A DNA stretch of 64,000 nt from Clostridium sp. cel8 (GCF_014050525.1 NZ_JACGAG010000001.1:72501-136500); one strand, 5' to 3'; shown: positions 49,836 to 60,766, counted from the stretch's first letter. Numbers and translations are program-made. The notes: generated by a model from the sequence alone, not told the origin.

Positions 49836-50414
49836 TTATTTTGCTGGTCCAGAAAACTTCTCACCTAAAGTTGTTTTATACTTTGTCTTACTCATTAAAA
49901 ATGGATACAATATCAAAATTATAAAGAATATTATTATAAACATTCCCTTTTTATCTACAATATAATACCCAAAAATAAGTCTTAAAATTATATCCATAAG
50001 ATACTCTACTATAACAGATACAACTCCAGTAAATGCAGTATCTATTATTGAACTTTTCAATTTTCCATTGACATGAGGTATTTTAAACCTTTTTGTCTTT
50101 TTAGTAATGGAAAAGTCATCTTTTTTAACTAATTTTTTTTCTTCATCTTTAACTACTATATCATTTTCAGTACTTTCTTCTTTTTTACTTTTTTCCTCTT
50201 CAGATTGCTTCTTTTTAAGCTCTTCTTGTTTCTTTAATTCTTCCTCTTTCTTTTTCTTCTCTTCAGCCTGTTTTTTCTTCATTTCTTCTTCTCTTTTTTT
50301 AATTTCCTCAAGCTTTCTCTTTTCCTCAAGATTCTTGCTTTTCAACTCTTCAAGGAATTGTTTTTTGGCTTCTTCTTTATTTATATTGTTTTCACTACCC
50401 TCATTTCCTTCCAT
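49836..50414 (-). CDS. Membrane protein with Lys/Glu-rich coiled coil and RDD-like domain
   Basis: 192 residues. The first 105 are extremely rich in Lys and Glu and form a long charged coiled coil (EEKRKLEEIKKREEEMKKKQ). The C-terminal part has two membrane segments (DTAFTGVVSVIVEYLMDIIL and GMFIIIFFIILILYPFLMS) and ends TTLGEKFSG, the RDD-family motif. TAGGAGGTTTTATAA precedes the ATG. It ends exactly at rlmD, so the two are co-transcribed. Function is unknown. RDD proteins are associated with ion transport, but this one is short. Confidence 0.8.
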   Translation of the reverse strand: MEGNEGSENNINKEEAKKQFLEELKSKNLEEKRKLEEIKKREEEMKKKQAEEKKKKEEELKKQEELKKKQSEEEKSKKEESTENDIVVKDEEKKLVKKDDFSITKKTKRFKIPHVNGKLKSSIIDTAFTGVVSVIVEYLMDIILRLIFGYYIVDKKGMFIIIFFIILILYPFLMSKTKYKTTLGEKFSGPAK

Positions 50415-50575
50415 TTATAAAACCTCCTACTATATTATTCTTAACAATTCTTTATATACTACACCAATAAGTGAGATTTTCATTTTGTGCAATTGTACAA
50501 TAAATATATTATGCTACACTAAAAGGTTTATGTAAATATCTATGGATAAATACTTTCACTTTGTTAACATTTCAT

Positions 50576-50604
50576 TTTACAATCCTATATATAAATCTTA
50601 TAAT
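50576..50604 (+). promoter_or_regulatory. Promoter of the LTA-synthase-like gene
   Basis: TTTACA (50576-50581), 17 bp, TATAAT (50599-50604). The leader to the ATG at 50636 is about 25 bases and contains TTAGGAGG. A palindrome TTGTGC-AATT-GTACAA lies further upstream at 50485-50500. Confidence 0.75.
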
Positions 50605-50635
50605 TTTACTATCATATAACTTTAGGAGGAATTTT

Positions 50636-52498
50636 ATGAAGGCTTTTATTTCTACTTTAATAAGTTTCATAGATATACTAATATTTATGGTTTTAGTTTC
50701 ATATAAGACTTTAATTTATGGAAGGCAGATAAACCCATCAAGCTTCCCTGAATTTTCTCTTTTAGTCCCAAGTTTTGCATCATTATGTATTTTAGTTTCA
50801 ATAGCATGTATTTTAAATAGAAATACGAGATTTAAGTTTTTATATATATGTAACCTTATAATAAGTATTGTTATCATATGTGATCTAAATTATTTCAGAT
50901 ATTTTAAAGATGTTATATCAATTCCTGTAATTATAAATGCTCTTCAACTTGGTGCAGTTGAATCAAGTGTAGAAAGTCTTGCACGGCCTTTAGACTTTTT
51001 ATATACAGTAGATCTATTTATAATTCCATTTGCAAATAGATATATAAAGAGAAAATATCAATCCTATTATTTCAATCCTAAAATAAAAACAAAGCTTATA
51101 TTATGTTTGTGTTTTCTCGCCCTTGGAGTTTCAATTAATTACAAATGCTTTTACAAGCTATCAAAGCAGCAACCAAGACTTTTAACTACAATGTACAACA
51201 AAGTATATATAACAAAAAAGCTTGGCACCCTAAACTACCACTATATAGATATTTATAACACCTTCCGAAATAAAATCGATAGAATGACACCAATATCTAA
51301 AAGTGAATTAACAGAGATTAGAAATTTTATGAATCTAAATAAATCCTCAGGTAAAAATCTTCATGGTGCCTACAGTGGAAAGAATCTAATTGTAATACAA
51401 GTAGAAGCTCTTCAAGAATTTGTAATAAATAGTTCTATAAACGGAAATGAAATAACTCCAAACTTAAATAGGTGGATAAAAAGATCCCATTACTTCGATA
51501 ACTTTCACTATCAAGTTGCATCTGGAGGTACTTCAGATGCAGAGTTTATGGCAAATAACTCCCTGTATCCTGCTCAATCTGGTGCAGCATATTTTCTTTA
51601 TTCAGGAAACACATTTCAATCAATGCCTGAAAGCTTTAAAGAAAAAGGCTATGAAACAGCTGCCTTCCATGGATTTAGAGAAAGTTTCTGGAACAGAAAT
51701 GTAATGTATAAAAATTTTAAATTTGATAAATTTTATTCAAAAAAAAGTTTTAAAAATGATGAAAAAATAGGTCTTGGCCTAAGTGACAAGTCATTCTTAA
51801 ATCAATCTATTGAAAAATTAAAAAAACTAAAAACTCCATACTATGCCTTTTTAATTACATTAACAAGTCACTATCCATATAATGATACAAAAAATTATGG
51901 TAATTTCAATGTGGGAAACTTAGAAGGTAGTTTAATTGGAAACTATATAAAATCAATTCACTACACAGATGCACAGCTTGGCATGTTTTTAGATAAGTTA
52001 GACAAAAATGGAACTCTAGAAAATTCCGTAGTAGTTATATATGGAGATCATTATGCAATTCCAAAGAATAAGAAAGATGAATTTTTAAAGTTTTACAATA
52101 AAAAATCACTATCTGAAGTTGATTGGATAAAATTACAGAAAGTACCTCTTATAATACACTTTCCAAATGACAGTATAAAAGGTACAAGCCACATAAATTC
52201 AGGTGAAATGGATATCTATCCTACAATAAGCAACCTATTTGGCATTAGAAGCGACTATACTATGGGAAATGACCTTTTCAATGAAAAGAATCCAAAAGTT
52301 ATATATAGAGATGGCTCTTTTATAGATGGCGATTATTACTATATGTCTGAAAACAACTCCTATTACAATATGACTACAGGAGCTAAAATAAAGGAGAATA
52401 CGGAGCTTAAAAAGAAAAAACAAATGTATTTAAAACAGCTCCAGTATTCTGATGATATATTAAAACACAATTTACTTAAAAATTGGATTAAGCAGTAG
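50636..52498 (+). CDS. LTA synthase family phosphoglycerol transferase
   Basis: About 620 residues. Membrane enzyme that moves glycerol phosphate from phosphatidylglycerol to a growing teichoic acid or related glycolipid. It has five hydrophobic segments in the first 190 residues, then an extracellular sulfatase-fold domain: [17 protein letters not shown] (metal-binding Glu), [18 protein letters not shown] with the catalytic Thr, and [12 protein letters not shown] with metal-binding Asp and His. The ATG at 50636 follows TTAGGAGG and gives a normal membrane-inserting N-terminus; the frame extends upstream but without a site. The 3' end overlaps the end of ribH on the other strand by 27 bp. Confidence 0.9.
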   Translation: MKAFISTLISFIDILIFMVLVSYKTLIYGRQINPSSFPEFSLLVPSFASLCILVSIACILNRNTRFKFLYICNLIISIVIICDLNYFRYFKDVISIPVIINALQLGAVESSVESLARPLDFLYTVDLFIIPFANRYIKRKYQSYYFNPKIKTKLILCLCFLALGVSINYKCFYKLSKQQPRLLTTMYNKVYITKKLGTLNYHYIDIYNTFRNKIDRMTPISKSELTEIRNFMNLNKSSGKNLHGAYSGKNLIVIQVEALQEFVINSSINGNEITPNLNRWIKRSHYFDNFHYQVASGGTSDAEFMANNSLYPAQSGAAYFLYSGNTFQSMPESFKEKGYETAAFHGFRESFWNRNVMYKNFKFDKFYSKKSFKNDEKIGLGLSDKSFLNQSIEKLKKLKTPYYAFLITLTSHYPYNDTKNYGNFNVGNLEGSLIGNYIKSIHYTDAQLGMFLDKLDKNGTLENSVVVIYGDHYAIPKNKKDEFLKFYNKKSLSEVDWIKLQKVPLIIHFPNDSIKGTSHINSGEMDIYPTISNLFGIRSDYTMGNDLFNEKNPKVIYRDGSFIDGDYYYMSENNSYYNMTTGAKIKENTELKKKKQMYLKQLQYSDDILKHNLLKNWIKQ

Positions 52499-52942
52499 AT
52501 TTGCCATCTCTATTGCAGATACAGCACCATCGTAGCCTTTGTTGCCTGATTTCGTTCCAGCCCTTTCTATAGCTTGCTGTATATTGTCTGTAGTAAGTAC
52601 ACTAAATATAATTGGAATATCTGTTTTAAGGGATACATTTGCTATCCCCTTTGAAACTTCATTTGATACATAGTCAAAGTGAGGTGTGTTTCCTCTTATT
52701 ACTGTTCCAAGACATATAACAGCATTGTACTTTTTTGAGCATGCCATCTTCTTTGCAACAAGTGGTATTTCAAAAGCTCCAGGAACCCAGGATATATCTA
52801 TATTCTCCTCTTTTGCGCCATGTCTTTTTAATCCGTCAAGACATCCCTCTAAAAGTTTCTTTCCTATAAATTCATTAAATCTTCCTATTACTATGCCAAA
52901 TTTTAAACTATCTGCAATAAGATTTCCTTCATATACATTCAT
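52472..52942 (-). CDS. ribH: 6,7-dimethyl-8-ribityllumazine synthase
   Basis: About 156 residues, full length for the family. It condenses the ribBA product with the pyrimidine made by ribD. Active-site segments are [19 protein letters not shown] (aromatic Phe), [34 protein letters not shown] (phosphate loop and catalytic His) and [20 protein letters not shown]. The ATG at 52942 follows AAAGGTTG. It is the last gene of the riboflavin operon. Confidence 0.95.
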   Translation of the reverse strand: MNVYEGNLIADSLKFGIVIGRFNEFIGKKLLEGCLDGLKRHGAKEENIDISWVPGAFEIPLVAKKMACSKKYNAVICLGTVIRGNTPHFDYVSNEVSKGIANVSLKTDIPIIFSVLTTDNIQQAIERAGTKSGNKGYDGAVSAIEMANLLLNPIFK

Positions 52943-53006
52943 TTTCAATCAACCTTTCATTTTTATATTATTAACTCTATTCTGTATATTAAATATATTC
53001 TTAAAA

Positions 53007-54206
53007 TTATAATTTTAAAAGATGTCCCATTTTTTCCTTTTTAGTTCTCATATATCTTTCGCTTTGCTTTGATATTTTTACCTCTATAGGAACTCTTTCA
53101 ACTATCTCCAATCCATAGTTTGAAAGTCCATCTATCTTCTTTGGATTATTTGTCAAAAGTCTAATTTTTTTAATCCCTATATCTTGGAGTATTTTAGCTC
53201 CTATTGTATAGTCCCTCATATCAGCAGGAAATCCAAGTGCCAAATTTGCCTCTACAGTGTCCATTCCCTCCTCTTGCAGGTTATAGGCTTTTATCTTGTT
53301 TGCTATTCCAATTCCTCTTCCTTCTTGATTCATGTATAAAAGTACTCCTTCACCTTCTTTTTCTATCTGCCTCATAGATGATTTTAGCTGCTCTCCACAG
53401 TCACATCTAAGTGAATGGAATACATCCCCTGTAAGACACTCTGAGTGAACTCTAACAAGTACTTTTTTATCTTTGAAATTTCCTCCTTTTACAAGGCATA
53501 CATGTTTATCTCCGTTTAATGTATTTTCATATACCATAACTCTAAATTCTCCAAATTCAGTTGGAAGCTTAGCTTCTGCTACTCTTTTTACTAATTTCTC
53601 ATTTTTCTTTCTATAAGCTATAAGGTCAACTATAGTCACAATTTTTATGTCATGCTCTTTTGAAAACTTCATAAGATCATCTCTTCTTGCCATAGTTCCA
53701 TCATCTTTTATTATTTCACATATTGCAGCTGCACCTTTAAAACCTGCAAGCTTTGAAAGGTCAACTGAAGCTTCTGTGTGTCCTTTTCTATCAAAGACTC
53801 CATTTTTTCTTGCTATTAGAGGAAATACATGTCCAGGTCTTCTAAAATCTTGAAAAGAGTTTGAAGTAGCAATCATGTTTATAGTGTGAGCCCTTTCAAA
53901 TGCAGATATTCCAGTTGTAGTGTCCTTATAATCTACAGTTACTGTAAATGCAGTTTCGTGATTGTCTGTATTTTTTTCAACCATTGGATTTAATTTAAGT
54001 TTTTCTGCTATTTTCTCTTCAACAGGTGCACATAAAAGCCCTTTTGCATTTTTTATCATAAAGTTAATATTTTCTCCTGTTGCCTTTTCAGCAGGTATTA
54101 CAAGATCCCCCTCATTTTCCCTACCTTCATCATCTACAATTATAATCATCTTTCCATGTTTAAGATCTTCTATTGCTTCTTTGATAGTGTTAAATTTATG
54201 CTCCAT
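53007..54206 (-). CDS. ribBA: Bifunctional DHBP synthase / GTP cyclohydrolase II
   Basis: About 399 residues, the two committed steps of riboflavin synthesis in one chain. The N-terminal RibB half shows [20 protein letters not shown] (acidic metal loop), [24 protein letters not shown] and [15 protein letters not shown]. The C-terminal RibA half has [20 protein letters not shown] with the three zinc cysteines, and [20 protein letters not shown]. The ATG at 54206 follows AAAGGAGATGC; the frame extends upstream across the ribE stop but the internal start fits the family. Confidence 0.95.
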   Translation of the reverse strand: MEHKFNTIKEAIEDLKHGKMIIIVDDEGRENEGDLVIPAEKATGENINFMIKNAKGLLCAPVEEKIAEKLKLNPMVEKNTDNHETAFTVTVDYKDTTTGISAFERAHTINMIATSNSFQDFRRPGHVFPLIARKNGVFDRKGHTEASVDLSKLAGFKGAAAICEIIKDDGTMARRDDLMKFSKEHDIKIVTIVDLIAYRKKNEKLVKRVAEAKLPTEFGEFRVMVYENTLNGDKHVCLVKGGNFKDKKVLVRVHSECLTGDVFHSLRCDCGEQLKSSMRQIEKEGEGVLLYMNQEGRGIGIANKIKAYNLQEEGMDTVEANLALGFPADMRDYTIGAKILQDIGIKKIRLLTNNPKKIDGLSNYGLEIVERVPIEVKISKQSERYMRTKKEKMGHLLKL

Positions 54207-54267
54207 ATTAAGCATCTCCTTTTTAATATTATTTTTAATTTTTTGTATATTTAATCTATTTTGAAAA

Positions 54268-54921
54268 CTATACAAATCCATATTTACTAAGCATGTCCAT
54301 ACTTATATCTGATTTTTTATTTTGTATAGATCTTTGATTTAAAAACATCTTCTCTACATACTTTCCTATTATGTCACATTCTATATTTACCTTATCCCCA
54401 ATTTTTCTATAGTTTAATACTGTTTCCATCTTTGTATGAGGTATAAGTGATACACTAAAACAATTGTTACTTATCTTTGCCACAGTAAGACTTGCTCCAT
54501 CTAAAGTTACAGATCCTTTTAAAACTATATATTTCATTATGTCTTGTGAAACTTCTATATCAATCCAAGTGGATATGCCTTCATCATGTATATCTACTAT
54601 TTTTCCTGTACCATCTATATGTCCACTTACTATGTGACCACCAAATCTATCTCCTAATTTAAGTGCTCTTTCAAGGTTAACTTTACTCTTTATTTTTAAA
54701 CTTTTAAGACTTACCATTCTAAGTGTTTCTGCCATTATATCTACACTAAAAAAATCTTTTCCATAATCTGTAACAGTTAAGCATGTACCATTTACTGCAA
54801 TACTATCTCCAATTTTCATTCCACGGAGAATTTTCTCTGCTCTTATAGAAAGTTTTGAATAATTTTCACCCTTTGACACTTGTAAAACTTCTCCAACTTC
54901 CTCTACAAGTCCTGTAAACAA
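54268..54921 (-). CDS. ribE: Riboflavin synthase alpha chain
   Basis: 217 residues with two tandem lumazine-binding halves. Half 1 is [18 protein letters not shown] with [14 protein letters not shown]. Half 2 is [20 protein letters not shown] with [14 protein letters not shown]. It converts two lumazines to one riboflavin. It lies 25 bp after ribD. The C-terminus is a little longer than needed for the second half. Confidence 0.95.
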   Translation of the reverse strand: MFTGLVEEVGEVLQVSKGENYSKLSIRAEKILRGMKIGDSIAVNGTCLTVTDYGKDFFSVDIMAETLRMVSLKSLKIKSKVNLERALKLGDRFGGHIVSGHIDGTGKIVDIHDEGISTWIDIEVSQDIMKYIVLKGSVTLDGASLTVAKISNNCFSVSLIPHTKMETVLNYRKIGDKVNIECDIIGKYVEKMFLNQRSIQNKKSDISMDMLSKYGFV

Positions 54922-54946
54922 CCTATCATCTCCTCATTATAAACTG

Positions 54947-56068
54947 CTAATAAATCAACCTTTTAGGAAGATATGCCTCAATCATTATATCTTCTCCAAT
55001 ACTTTTAACTGAAACATTTTCAAGTTTTATTTCATCTGATATACTTTCTATACCACTTCCCTCTACTGAAGTTTTTGCATCTTTTCCACCAAATATCTTT
55101 GGTGCCATAAAATAAACTACTTTATCTACAATATCTGACTTTAATGCAGAAAAATTTACACTTCCACCACCTTCAATAAGTATGCTATCTATGCCTAATT
55201 TTCCAAGCTTTCTAACTAGATATTTAAGGTCAACCATGGAATTTGAATCTTCAGGACAAATTATTATTTTAACTCCCTTATCTTTCAGTTTCACATAATT
55301 TTCATTATCAAATTTTTCAGTACAAGCAATTATAACCTCCCTTTCCTTCAAAGTTTCAAACACTCTAGAATTTACAGGAGATTTCAACTTTGAATCCAAT
55401 ATAATGGCTTTTGGACTCCTTGATTTTCCCTCAAGCCTTGTAGTCAAAAGAGGATTATCATCTAAAATAGTACCTACTCCTACCATCACTGCAGTTAAAC
55501 TATTTCTCATTTTGTGAACTCTATTCCTTGAAGCCTTACCTGTTATCCACTTTGACTCTCCAGTACATGTAGCTATTTTCCCATCTAATGTAACTGCACA
55601 TTTCATCACAACAAATGGAAGCCTTTTAGAGATATATTTCATAAATACCTCATTTAACTGTAATGCACTACTTTCCATAACTCCTGTATCTACTTCAATA
55701 CCTGCTGCTTTTAACATCTTTATTCCATTTCCTGATACAAGTGGGTTTGGATCAACACTTGCAATAACAACTCTCTTTATACCAGATTTTATTATAGCTT
55801 TTGCACAAGGAGGAGTCTTTCCATAGTGTGAACAGGGCTCTAAAGTTACATATAGACAAGAATCTTTTGCATTTTCTCCTGCCTCTTTTAATGCATATAC
55901 TTCTGCATGTGGCCCTCCGAAAAATTTATGATATCCTTTTCCTAAAACTTTTCCCTCTTTAACAATTACTGCTCCAACCATTGGATTTGGGTTTACAAAT
56001 CCTCTTCCCTTTTTAGCAAGATCTAGTGCCATTTTCATATAGTGCATATCTAACTGGCTATTTTTCAT
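54947..56068 (-). CDS. ribD: Riboflavin-specific deaminase/reductase
   Basis: 373 residues. The deaminase domain has zinc ligands in GGPHAEVYALKEAGENAK (HAE) and EPCSHYGKTPPCAKAII. The reductase domain follows (FVVMKCAVTLDGKIATCTGE, GKASRNRVHKMRNSLTAVMVG, ILIEGGGSVNFSAL). It is the first gene of the operon and sits directly below the FMN riboswitch. Confidence 0.95.
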   Translation of the reverse strand: MKNSQLDMHYMKMALDLAKKGRGFVNPNPMVGAVIVKEGKVLGKGYHKFFGGPHAEVYALKEAGENAKDSCLYVTLEPCSHYGKTPPCAKAIIKSGIKRVVIASVDPNPLVSGNGIKMLKAAGIEVDTGVMESSALQLNEVFMKYISKRLPFVVMKCAVTLDGKIATCTGESKWITGKASRNRVHKMRNSLTAVMVGVGTILDDNPLLTTRLEGKSRSPKAIILDSKLKSPVNSRVFETLKEREVIIACTEKFDNENYVKLKDKGVKIIICPEDSNSMVDLKYLVRKLGKLGIDSILIEGGGSVNFSALKSDIVDKVVYFMAPKIFGGKDAKTSVEGSGIESISDEIKLENVSVKSIGEDIMIEAYLPKRLIY

Positions 56069-56108
56069 AAATTCACTTCCATATTCTAATTAATTTAATT
56101 TATAAGAA

Positions 56109-56134
56109 ATCCCCTGAAGTAACCTTCAGGGGAT
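56109..56134 (-). terminator. Riboswitch expression-platform terminator
   Basis: Minus-strand ATCCCCTGAAG-GTTA-CTTCAGGGGAT followed by TTTCTTAT, between the FMN aptamer and ribD. It should form when FMN is bound and stop transcription of the rib operon. Confidence 0.88.
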
Positions 56135-56208
56135 AATATACAATATGAATAAGCATAAATTAATATGCCACTATAACTATATAATAGAAATTTATTGCAA
56201 TGATTATA

Positions 56209-56316
56209 CTTTCTTTCATCCAGACTTTACTGTCGGTACTGGAATTAAACCAGTTCTGCCTAAATGGCTTGCGGACTATACCGCCGATCGGGAATTTCAC
56301 CCTGCCCTGAAAGTTA
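56209..56316 (-). promoter_or_regulatory. FMN riboswitch (RFN element)
   Basis: The minus strand contains the RFN consensus blocks in order: TTTCAGGGCAGGGTGAAATT, CCCGATCGGCGGTATAGT, CCGCAAGCCATTTAGGCAGA, CTGGTTTAATTCCAG, and CCGACAGTAAAGTCTGGATG with GAAAGAA closing helix P1. All conserved core segments are there. It controls ribD-ribE-ribBA-ribH. Confidence 0.97.
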
Positions 56317-56334
56317 CTATTTAATTTTGATTAT

Positions 56335-56363
56335 ACTATATACCTATTTTTTTATATTGTCAA
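56335..56363 (-). promoter_or_regulatory. Promoter of the riboflavin operon
   Basis: TTGACA (56358-56363), 17 bp, TATAGT (56335-56340) on the minus strand, about 15 bases upstream of the riboswitch aptamer. Confidence 0.8.
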
Positions 56364-56454
56364 TATATTATCAACATATAGTAAATTTATTTTTATTTTT
56401 ACTTATTAGTTTATAAACTATATTTAATAGATTAAAATAAAAAAAATAGTAAAT

Positions 56455-56484
56455 AAACAAAAATAAATGAAAATAAACGAAAAT
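56455..56484 (+). promoter_or_regulatory. Three 10-bp direct repeats, candidate DeoR-family operator
   Basis: AAACAAAAAT, AAATGAAAAT, AAACGAAAAT in exact 10-bp phase. AACGAAA words also occur upstream of the deoR-type gene at 60736-60766. Located about 45 bp upstream of the isomerase promoter. Confidence 0.5.
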
Positions 56485-56529
56485 TACACTTCTATTAAAC
56501 TAACTTACTCTAATCATAAAATTATAGAT

Positions 56530-56558
56530 TTGGAAATATTATTTTTAAATGATAATAT
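56530..56558 (+). promoter_or_regulatory. Promoter of the pentose phosphate cluster
   Basis: TTGGAA (56530-56535), 17 bp, TAATAT (56553-56558). Plausible in very AT-rich DNA, where chance matches are common. Confidence 0.5.
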
Positions 56559-56641
56559 AAACGTAAACAAAGTATAAAATAATAATAAACATAAAATTAT
56601 ATATAATTAAAATATAATTTATTTTGAAAGGGTTGATTATA

Positions 56642-57100
56642 ATGAAAATAGCTATAGGCTGTGACCAAAATGGATATGAATTAAAGCTGGAATTAATGGA
56701 TTTTTTAAAGGAGAAAAACATTGAATATGTTGATTTTGGATCAAATAAAGGTGAATCAACATACTATCCAGAAATTGCATTAAAGGTAAGTAAAGAAGTT
56801 GCTAAAGGAAACTTTGAAAGAGGTATTTTAATTTGTGGTACAGGAATAGGAATGGCTATAACTGCTAATAAAGTTCCAGGTATACGTGCTGCTGTATGTC
56901 ATGACATCTATTCTGCAGAAAGAGCACAAAAGAGTAATAAAGCACAAATTGCTACCTTTGGTGCCGAAGTAGTAGGTCCTTCACTTGCAAAATATCTATT
57001 AAATATATGGTTAAATTCTGAATTTGTAGATGGAAGATCTACTCCAAAAGTTAATTTAATAAATGAAATAGACAAAAATTTCAGAAAAGATTTAAAATAA
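56642..57100 (+). CDS. RpiB/LacAB-family sugar-phosphate isomerase
   Basis: 152 residues. RpiB-fold features are [40 protein letters not shown] with the catalytic Cys, and [20 protein letters not shown]. Ribose-5-phosphate isomerases of this family normally have GCDH and a His in the later segment (QHND or SHNN). Here these are GCDQ and KSNK. The SAERAxxSNxAQI pattern is that of the RpiB-like group that includes EryI-type erythrose-4-phosphate isomerases. Ribose-5-phosphate isomerisation is still possible given the tal and tkt neighbours, but substrate should be left open. The ATG follows AAAGGGTTGATTATA. Confidence 0.85.
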   Translation: MKIAIGCDQNGYELKLELMDFLKEKNIEYVDFGSNKGESTYYPEIALKVSKEVAKGNFERGILICGTGIGMAITANKVPGIRAAVCHDIYSAERAQKSNKAQIATFGAEVVGPSLAKYLLNIWLNSEFVDGRSTPKVNLINEIDKNFRKDLK

Positions 57101-57144
57101 TAAAAAACAAAATTTACTTTTTTATAATTATTGGAGGTAATTGT

Positions 57145-57792
57145 ATGAAATTTTTTATAGATACAGCTAATGTAGATGAGATAAAAAAAGCAAATGAAAT
57201 GGGAATTATATGTGGTGTTACTACAAATCCATCCTTAATTGCAAAAGAAGGAAGAGAATTCAAAGATGTAGTTAAGGAAATTACAACAATTGTAGATGGT
57301 CCTATAAGCGCTGAGGTAATTGGTCTTAAATCAAATGAAATGATAGAAGAAGCAAGAGATCTAGTTAAAATACACAAAAATATAGTAATAAAAATTCCAA
57401 TGACAACAGAAGGATTAAAAGCAGTAAAAATACTTTCAAAAGAAGGTATACACACAAATGTAACTCTAATATTCTCTGCATCTCAGGCACTTTTAGCTGC
57501 AAGAGCTGGTGCTTCCTATGTAAGTCCTTTTCTTGGAAGACTTGATGATATAGGATCGAATGGTATGAAACTTGTTGAAGATATAACTAAAATATTTAAA
57601 AATTATAATATAAAAACAGAAATAATAGCCGCTAGCGTACGAAGCCCTCTCCATGTAATAAACGCTGCAAAAGCAGGATGTGATATAGCTACAGTTCCAT
57701 ATAAAGTTTTAATACAGATGACAAAACATCCATTGACTGATATAGGAATAGAAAGATTTCTACAAGACTGGAAATCAGCTTTTAAAAAATAA
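57145..57792 (+). CDS. tal: Transaldolase, short TalC/FSA type
   Basis: 215 residues, the compact transaldolase class. It has [39 protein letters not shown], the Schiff-base lysine in [15 protein letters not shown] near residue 83, [20 protein letters not shown] and [31 protein letters not shown] precedes the ATG. It transfers dihydroxyacetone units in the non-oxidative pentose phosphate pathway. It lies between the isomerase and transketolase genes. Confidence 0.94.
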   Translation: MKFFIDTANVDEIKKANEMGIICGVTTNPSLIAKEGREFKDVVKEITTIVDGPISAEVIGLKSNEMIEEARDLVKIHKNIVIKIPMTTEGLKAVKILSKEGIHTNVTLIFSASQALLAARAGASYVSPFLGRLDDIGSNGMKLVEDITKIFKNYNIKTEIIAASVRSPLHVINAAKAGCDIATVPYKVLIQMTKHPLTDIGIERFLQDWKSAFKK

Positions 57793-57825
57793 TATCAAAC
57801 ATTCATATGAAAGGATGTGCTCTCA

Positions 57826-59808
57826 ATGAAAGAACTAGATCAATTAACAATAAACACAATTAGATTTTTATCTGTAGAAGCCATAGAAAAAGCCAAATCT
57901 GGACATCCTGGCCTTCCACTTGGAGCTGCACCTATTGCATATACATTATGGGCAAAAATGATGAAACACAATCCTAAAAATCCAAATTGGGAAAACAGAG
58001 ATAGATTCATATTATCTGCTGGTCACGGTTCTTCTCTTTTATATTCTCTCCTTCATATATTTGGATACGGTTTAACTATTGATGATTTAAAACAATTTCG
58101 TCAATGGGGAAGTAAAACACCTGGACATCCTGAATATGGACACACTGTTGGAGTTGAAACAACAACTGGACCTCTTGGACAAGGTATTGCAAACGCTGTT
58201 GGAATGGCACTTGCAGAATCATATCTTTCAGCTAAATTCAACAGGCCTGGTTATCCTATAGTTGATCACAATGTATATTGTCTTGCAGGTGACGGATGTA
58301 TGATGGAGGGAATCTCTTCAGAAGCCGCATCACTTGCAGGCACACTTGGACTTGGTAAATTAATTGTGCTTTATGACTCAAATAATATAACTATTGAAGG
58401 TAACACAAATATAACCTTCACTGAAAACATAAATAAAAGATTTGAATCATATGGATGGCAAGTACTGAATATAAATGATGGAAACGATATTGAAGTGCTT
58501 GAAACCGCAATTGATGTAGCAAAAAAAGAAAAAAATAAACCAACACTTATAATAGTAAAGACTCAAATAGGTTATGGATGTCCAGAAAAACAAGGTAAAT
58601 CTTCTGCACATGGAGAACCTCTTGGAGAAGAAAATATAAAAGATACAAAGAAATTTTTGAATTGGAAATATACAGAAAAATTCTATGTACCCGATGAAGT
58701 TAAGGAATATATGGATAAAACAATTAAAGCTTTAGAATCAGAAGAAGAAAAATGGAATAAGTTAAAATCTGAATATGATAATAAATTTCCAGAGCTTGCA
58801 AAAGAATGGAATATGTATCAAAAAAATAATCTTTCTAAAGAATTTTTAAATGACAATAACTTTTGGTCATTCCAAAAGGAAATGTCAACAAGAAACGCTT
58901 CTGGTGAAATAATAAATAAAATTTCTGCTAAAATACCAAATCTAATTGGTGGTTCCGCAGATCTTGCTCCTTCAAATAAAACTCATATAAAAAACGGTGG
59001 AGATTTCTCAAAAGAAAATAGACTTGGACGGAACTTGCATTTTGGAATAAGGGAACATGCTATGGCAGCCATTGCAAATGGAATATATCTTCATGGAGGA
59101 TTAATACCTTATGTATCTACATTCCTTGTGTTTAGTGACTATATGAAGGCTGCTATGAGGCTATCTGCTCTTATGAAACTTCCTATAACATATGTGTTAA
59201 CTCACGATAGCATAGGTGTAGGAGAAGATGGTCCAACTCATCAGCCTATAGAACATCTAGCTTCTCTTAGAAGTATACCTAATATGACAGTATATAGACC
59301 TGCAGATTCAAAGGAAACAGCTGCTGCATGGTATTACTCTCTTTCAAATAAAACAGGCCCTACTTCAATAATACTCACAAGGCAAACTGTTCCCCTTTAT
59401 AAAGAAACCGGAAAGGATGCTTTAAAAGGAGCATACATCTTAAAGGATAGCAAAAATAAAATTCCAGATTTAATTTTAATGGCATCTGGATCTGAAGTAG
59501 AACTTATATACAAAGCTTCGCAAAAACTAGAAGAAAAAGGTATCGACACAAGAGTTGTAAGTTTCCCTTCTTTTGAAGTATTTGAAAAACAAGATGATGA
59601 CTATAAAGAAAAAATACTACCAAAATCAGTAAAAAGAAGATTGGCCGTAGAAGCTGCCTCTTCTTTTGGATGGTACAAATACATTGGTCTTGAAGGTAAA
59701 ATAATATCAATCGATCATTTTGGTTCATCTGCACCTGCTCTTAATCTATTTAAAAACTTTGGATTTACTGTAGAAAATGTAGTATCTGAAGCTGAAAAAC
59801 TTTTATAA
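57826..59808 (+). CDS. tkt: Transketolase
   Basis: About 660 residues, full length. It has the N-terminal signature [20 protein letters not shown], the thiamine diphosphate/metal motif [20 protein letters not shown] through LYDSNN, the central [13 protein letters not shown], and the pyrimidine-domain [39 protein letters not shown]. The ATG at 57826 is chosen over a GTG nine bases earlier, with AAAGGATG upstream. With the isomerase and transaldolase genes it forms a complete carbon-shuffling set, closed by a terminator. Confidence 0.96.
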   Translation: MKELDQLTINTIRFLSVEAIEKAKSGHPGLPLGAAPIAYTLWAKMMKHNPKNPNWENRDRFILSAGHGSSLLYSLLHIFGYGLTIDDLKQFRQWGSKTPGHPEYGHTVGVETTTGPLGQGIANAVGMALAESYLSAKFNRPGYPIVDHNVYCLAGDGCMMEGISSEAASLAGTLGLGKLIVLYDSNNITIEGNTNITFTENINKRFESYGWQVLNINDGNDIEVLETAIDVAKKEKNKPTLIIVKTQIGYGCPEKQGKSSAHGEPLGEENIKDTKKFLNWKYTEKFYVPDEVKEYMDKTIKALESEEEKWNKLKSEYDNKFPELAKEWNMYQKNNLSKEFLNDNNFWSFQKEMSTRNASGEIINKISAKIPNLIGGSADLAPSNKTHIKNGGDFSKENRLGRNLHFGIREHAMAAIANGIYLHGGLIPYVSTFLVFSDYMKAAMRLSALMKLPITYVLTHDSIGVGEDGPTHQPIEHLASLRSIPNMTVYRPADSKETAAAWYYSLSNKTGPTSIILTRQTVPLYKETGKDALKGAYILKDSKNKIPDLILMASGSEVELIYKASQKLEEKGIDTRVVSFPSFEVFEKQDDDYKEKILPKSVKRRLAVEAASSFGWYKYIGLEGKIISIDHFGSSAPALNLFKNFGFTVENVVSEAEKLL

Positions 59809-59834
59809 ATTTTATAAATATAAAATTACTAAAC

Positions 59835-59870
59835 AAAGAACTATTTCCATATAGAGGAAATAGTTCTTTA
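59835..59870. terminator. Bidirectional terminator between tkt and the DeoR-type gene
   Basis: AAAGAACTATTTCC...GGAAATAGTTCTTT with T-rich flanks on both sides, serving the two convergent genes. Confidence 0.88.
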
Positions 59871-60653
59871 TTACATATGTTCATTTTCAGCAACAACTAC
59901 ATTTATGCCATATTTTCTATACTTATCAAGTACATTTTCTGGAGAATTTGAATCAGTAATTATTGTATCAACTTTTTTTGAATCTGCAAAGCTTGATATC
60001 GAATTAACTTCAAGTTTTGAAAAATCAAGCATAGCAACAATCTTTTCAGCTCTAGACACAAGAAGTTTCTTTAATTCCGCCTCATATATATTAAATTCTG
60101 TAAGACCCTGTTCCAACGTAAAACCGCGTGCAGACAAAAAAGCTATATCAGCATTAATCTGTGAAATTAAATTTTTACCCATTAATCCTTCAAGTGCACC
60201 TGATTTTGATCTTACAACGCCACCTACAAGAATTACATTTATATTGTTATTGTCTTTAAGTTCAAGAGCTGTATATATTCCATTTGTCAATACTGTAATT
60301 CTGAAGTCAGTTTTACTTAAATACTTTGCAAAAGATACTGCAGTTGAACTTGCATCTATTATAATACATTGACCATCTTTTATAAAATCATAGGCTTTTT
60401 TACCTATAATATTTTTTTCATCTTGATTTTTACCTTTTCTAATTGTAAAGCTTAAATCTCTTTTTTGTACAGTTTCAGGAAGAACAGCCCCTCCATGAAT
60501 TCTCTTTATAAGTCCATCCTTTTCCAATTTATTTAAGTCATTTCTTATAGTACATGCAGAAACATTAATCATTTCACTTAATCCATGTGTTGTAACTTTC
60601 TTATTTTTATATAACAACTCCAATATTTTATTGTGTCTTTCAAAAGCAAGCAT
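59871..60653 (-). CDS. DeoR-family sugar-phosphate-responsive regulator
   Basis: 260 residues. The N-terminal helix-turn-helix is MLAFERHNKILELLYKNKKV with ACTIRNDLNKLEKDGLIKRI and HGGAV, the standard DeoR signature. The C-terminal DeoRC effector domain includes IIIDASSTAVSFAKYLSKTD, LVGGVVRSKSGALEG and DIAFLSARGFTLEQGLTEFN, which bind a phosphorylated sugar. It converges on the isomerase-tal-tkt cluster and probably represses it. The AACGAAA repeats seen upstream of both are candidate sites. Confidence 0.9.
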   Translation of the reverse strand: MLAFERHNKILELLYKNKKVTTHGLSEMINVSACTIRNDLNKLEKDGLIKRIHGGAVLPETVQKRDLSFTIRKGKNQDEKNIIGKKAYDFIKDGQCIIIDASSTAVSFAKYLSKTDFRITVLTNGIYTALELKDNNNINVILVGGVVRSKSGALEGLMGKNLISQINADIAFLSARGFTLEQGLTEFNIYEAELKKLLVSRAEKIVAMLDFSKLEVNSISSFADSKKVDTIITDSNSPENVLDKYRKYGINVVVAENEHM

Positions 60654-60735
60654 AATTTCCCCTCTTTCTTATTGTTTTTTAATATTTGATTTATATAAAA
60701 TAGTATATTTTAGAGAATTACTAAATTTTTTAAGC

Positions 60736-60766
60736 AAAACGAAAACATATAAAATTAAAACGAAAG
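60736..60766. promoter_or_regulatory. AAAACGAAA repeats upstream of the DeoR-type gene
   Basis: AAAACGAAAA and AAAACGAAAG, 21 bp apart (two helical turns), in the divergent gap between the regulator and the gene at 60902. They resemble the 10-bp phased repeats at 56455-56484. Confidence 0.45.

Noticed and set aside
50107-50535. 142-codon Ser/Phe-rich frame on the plus strand
   Set aside because: Antisense of the Lys/Glu-rich coiled coil; Lys and Glu codons read as Phe, Leu and Ser in reverse.
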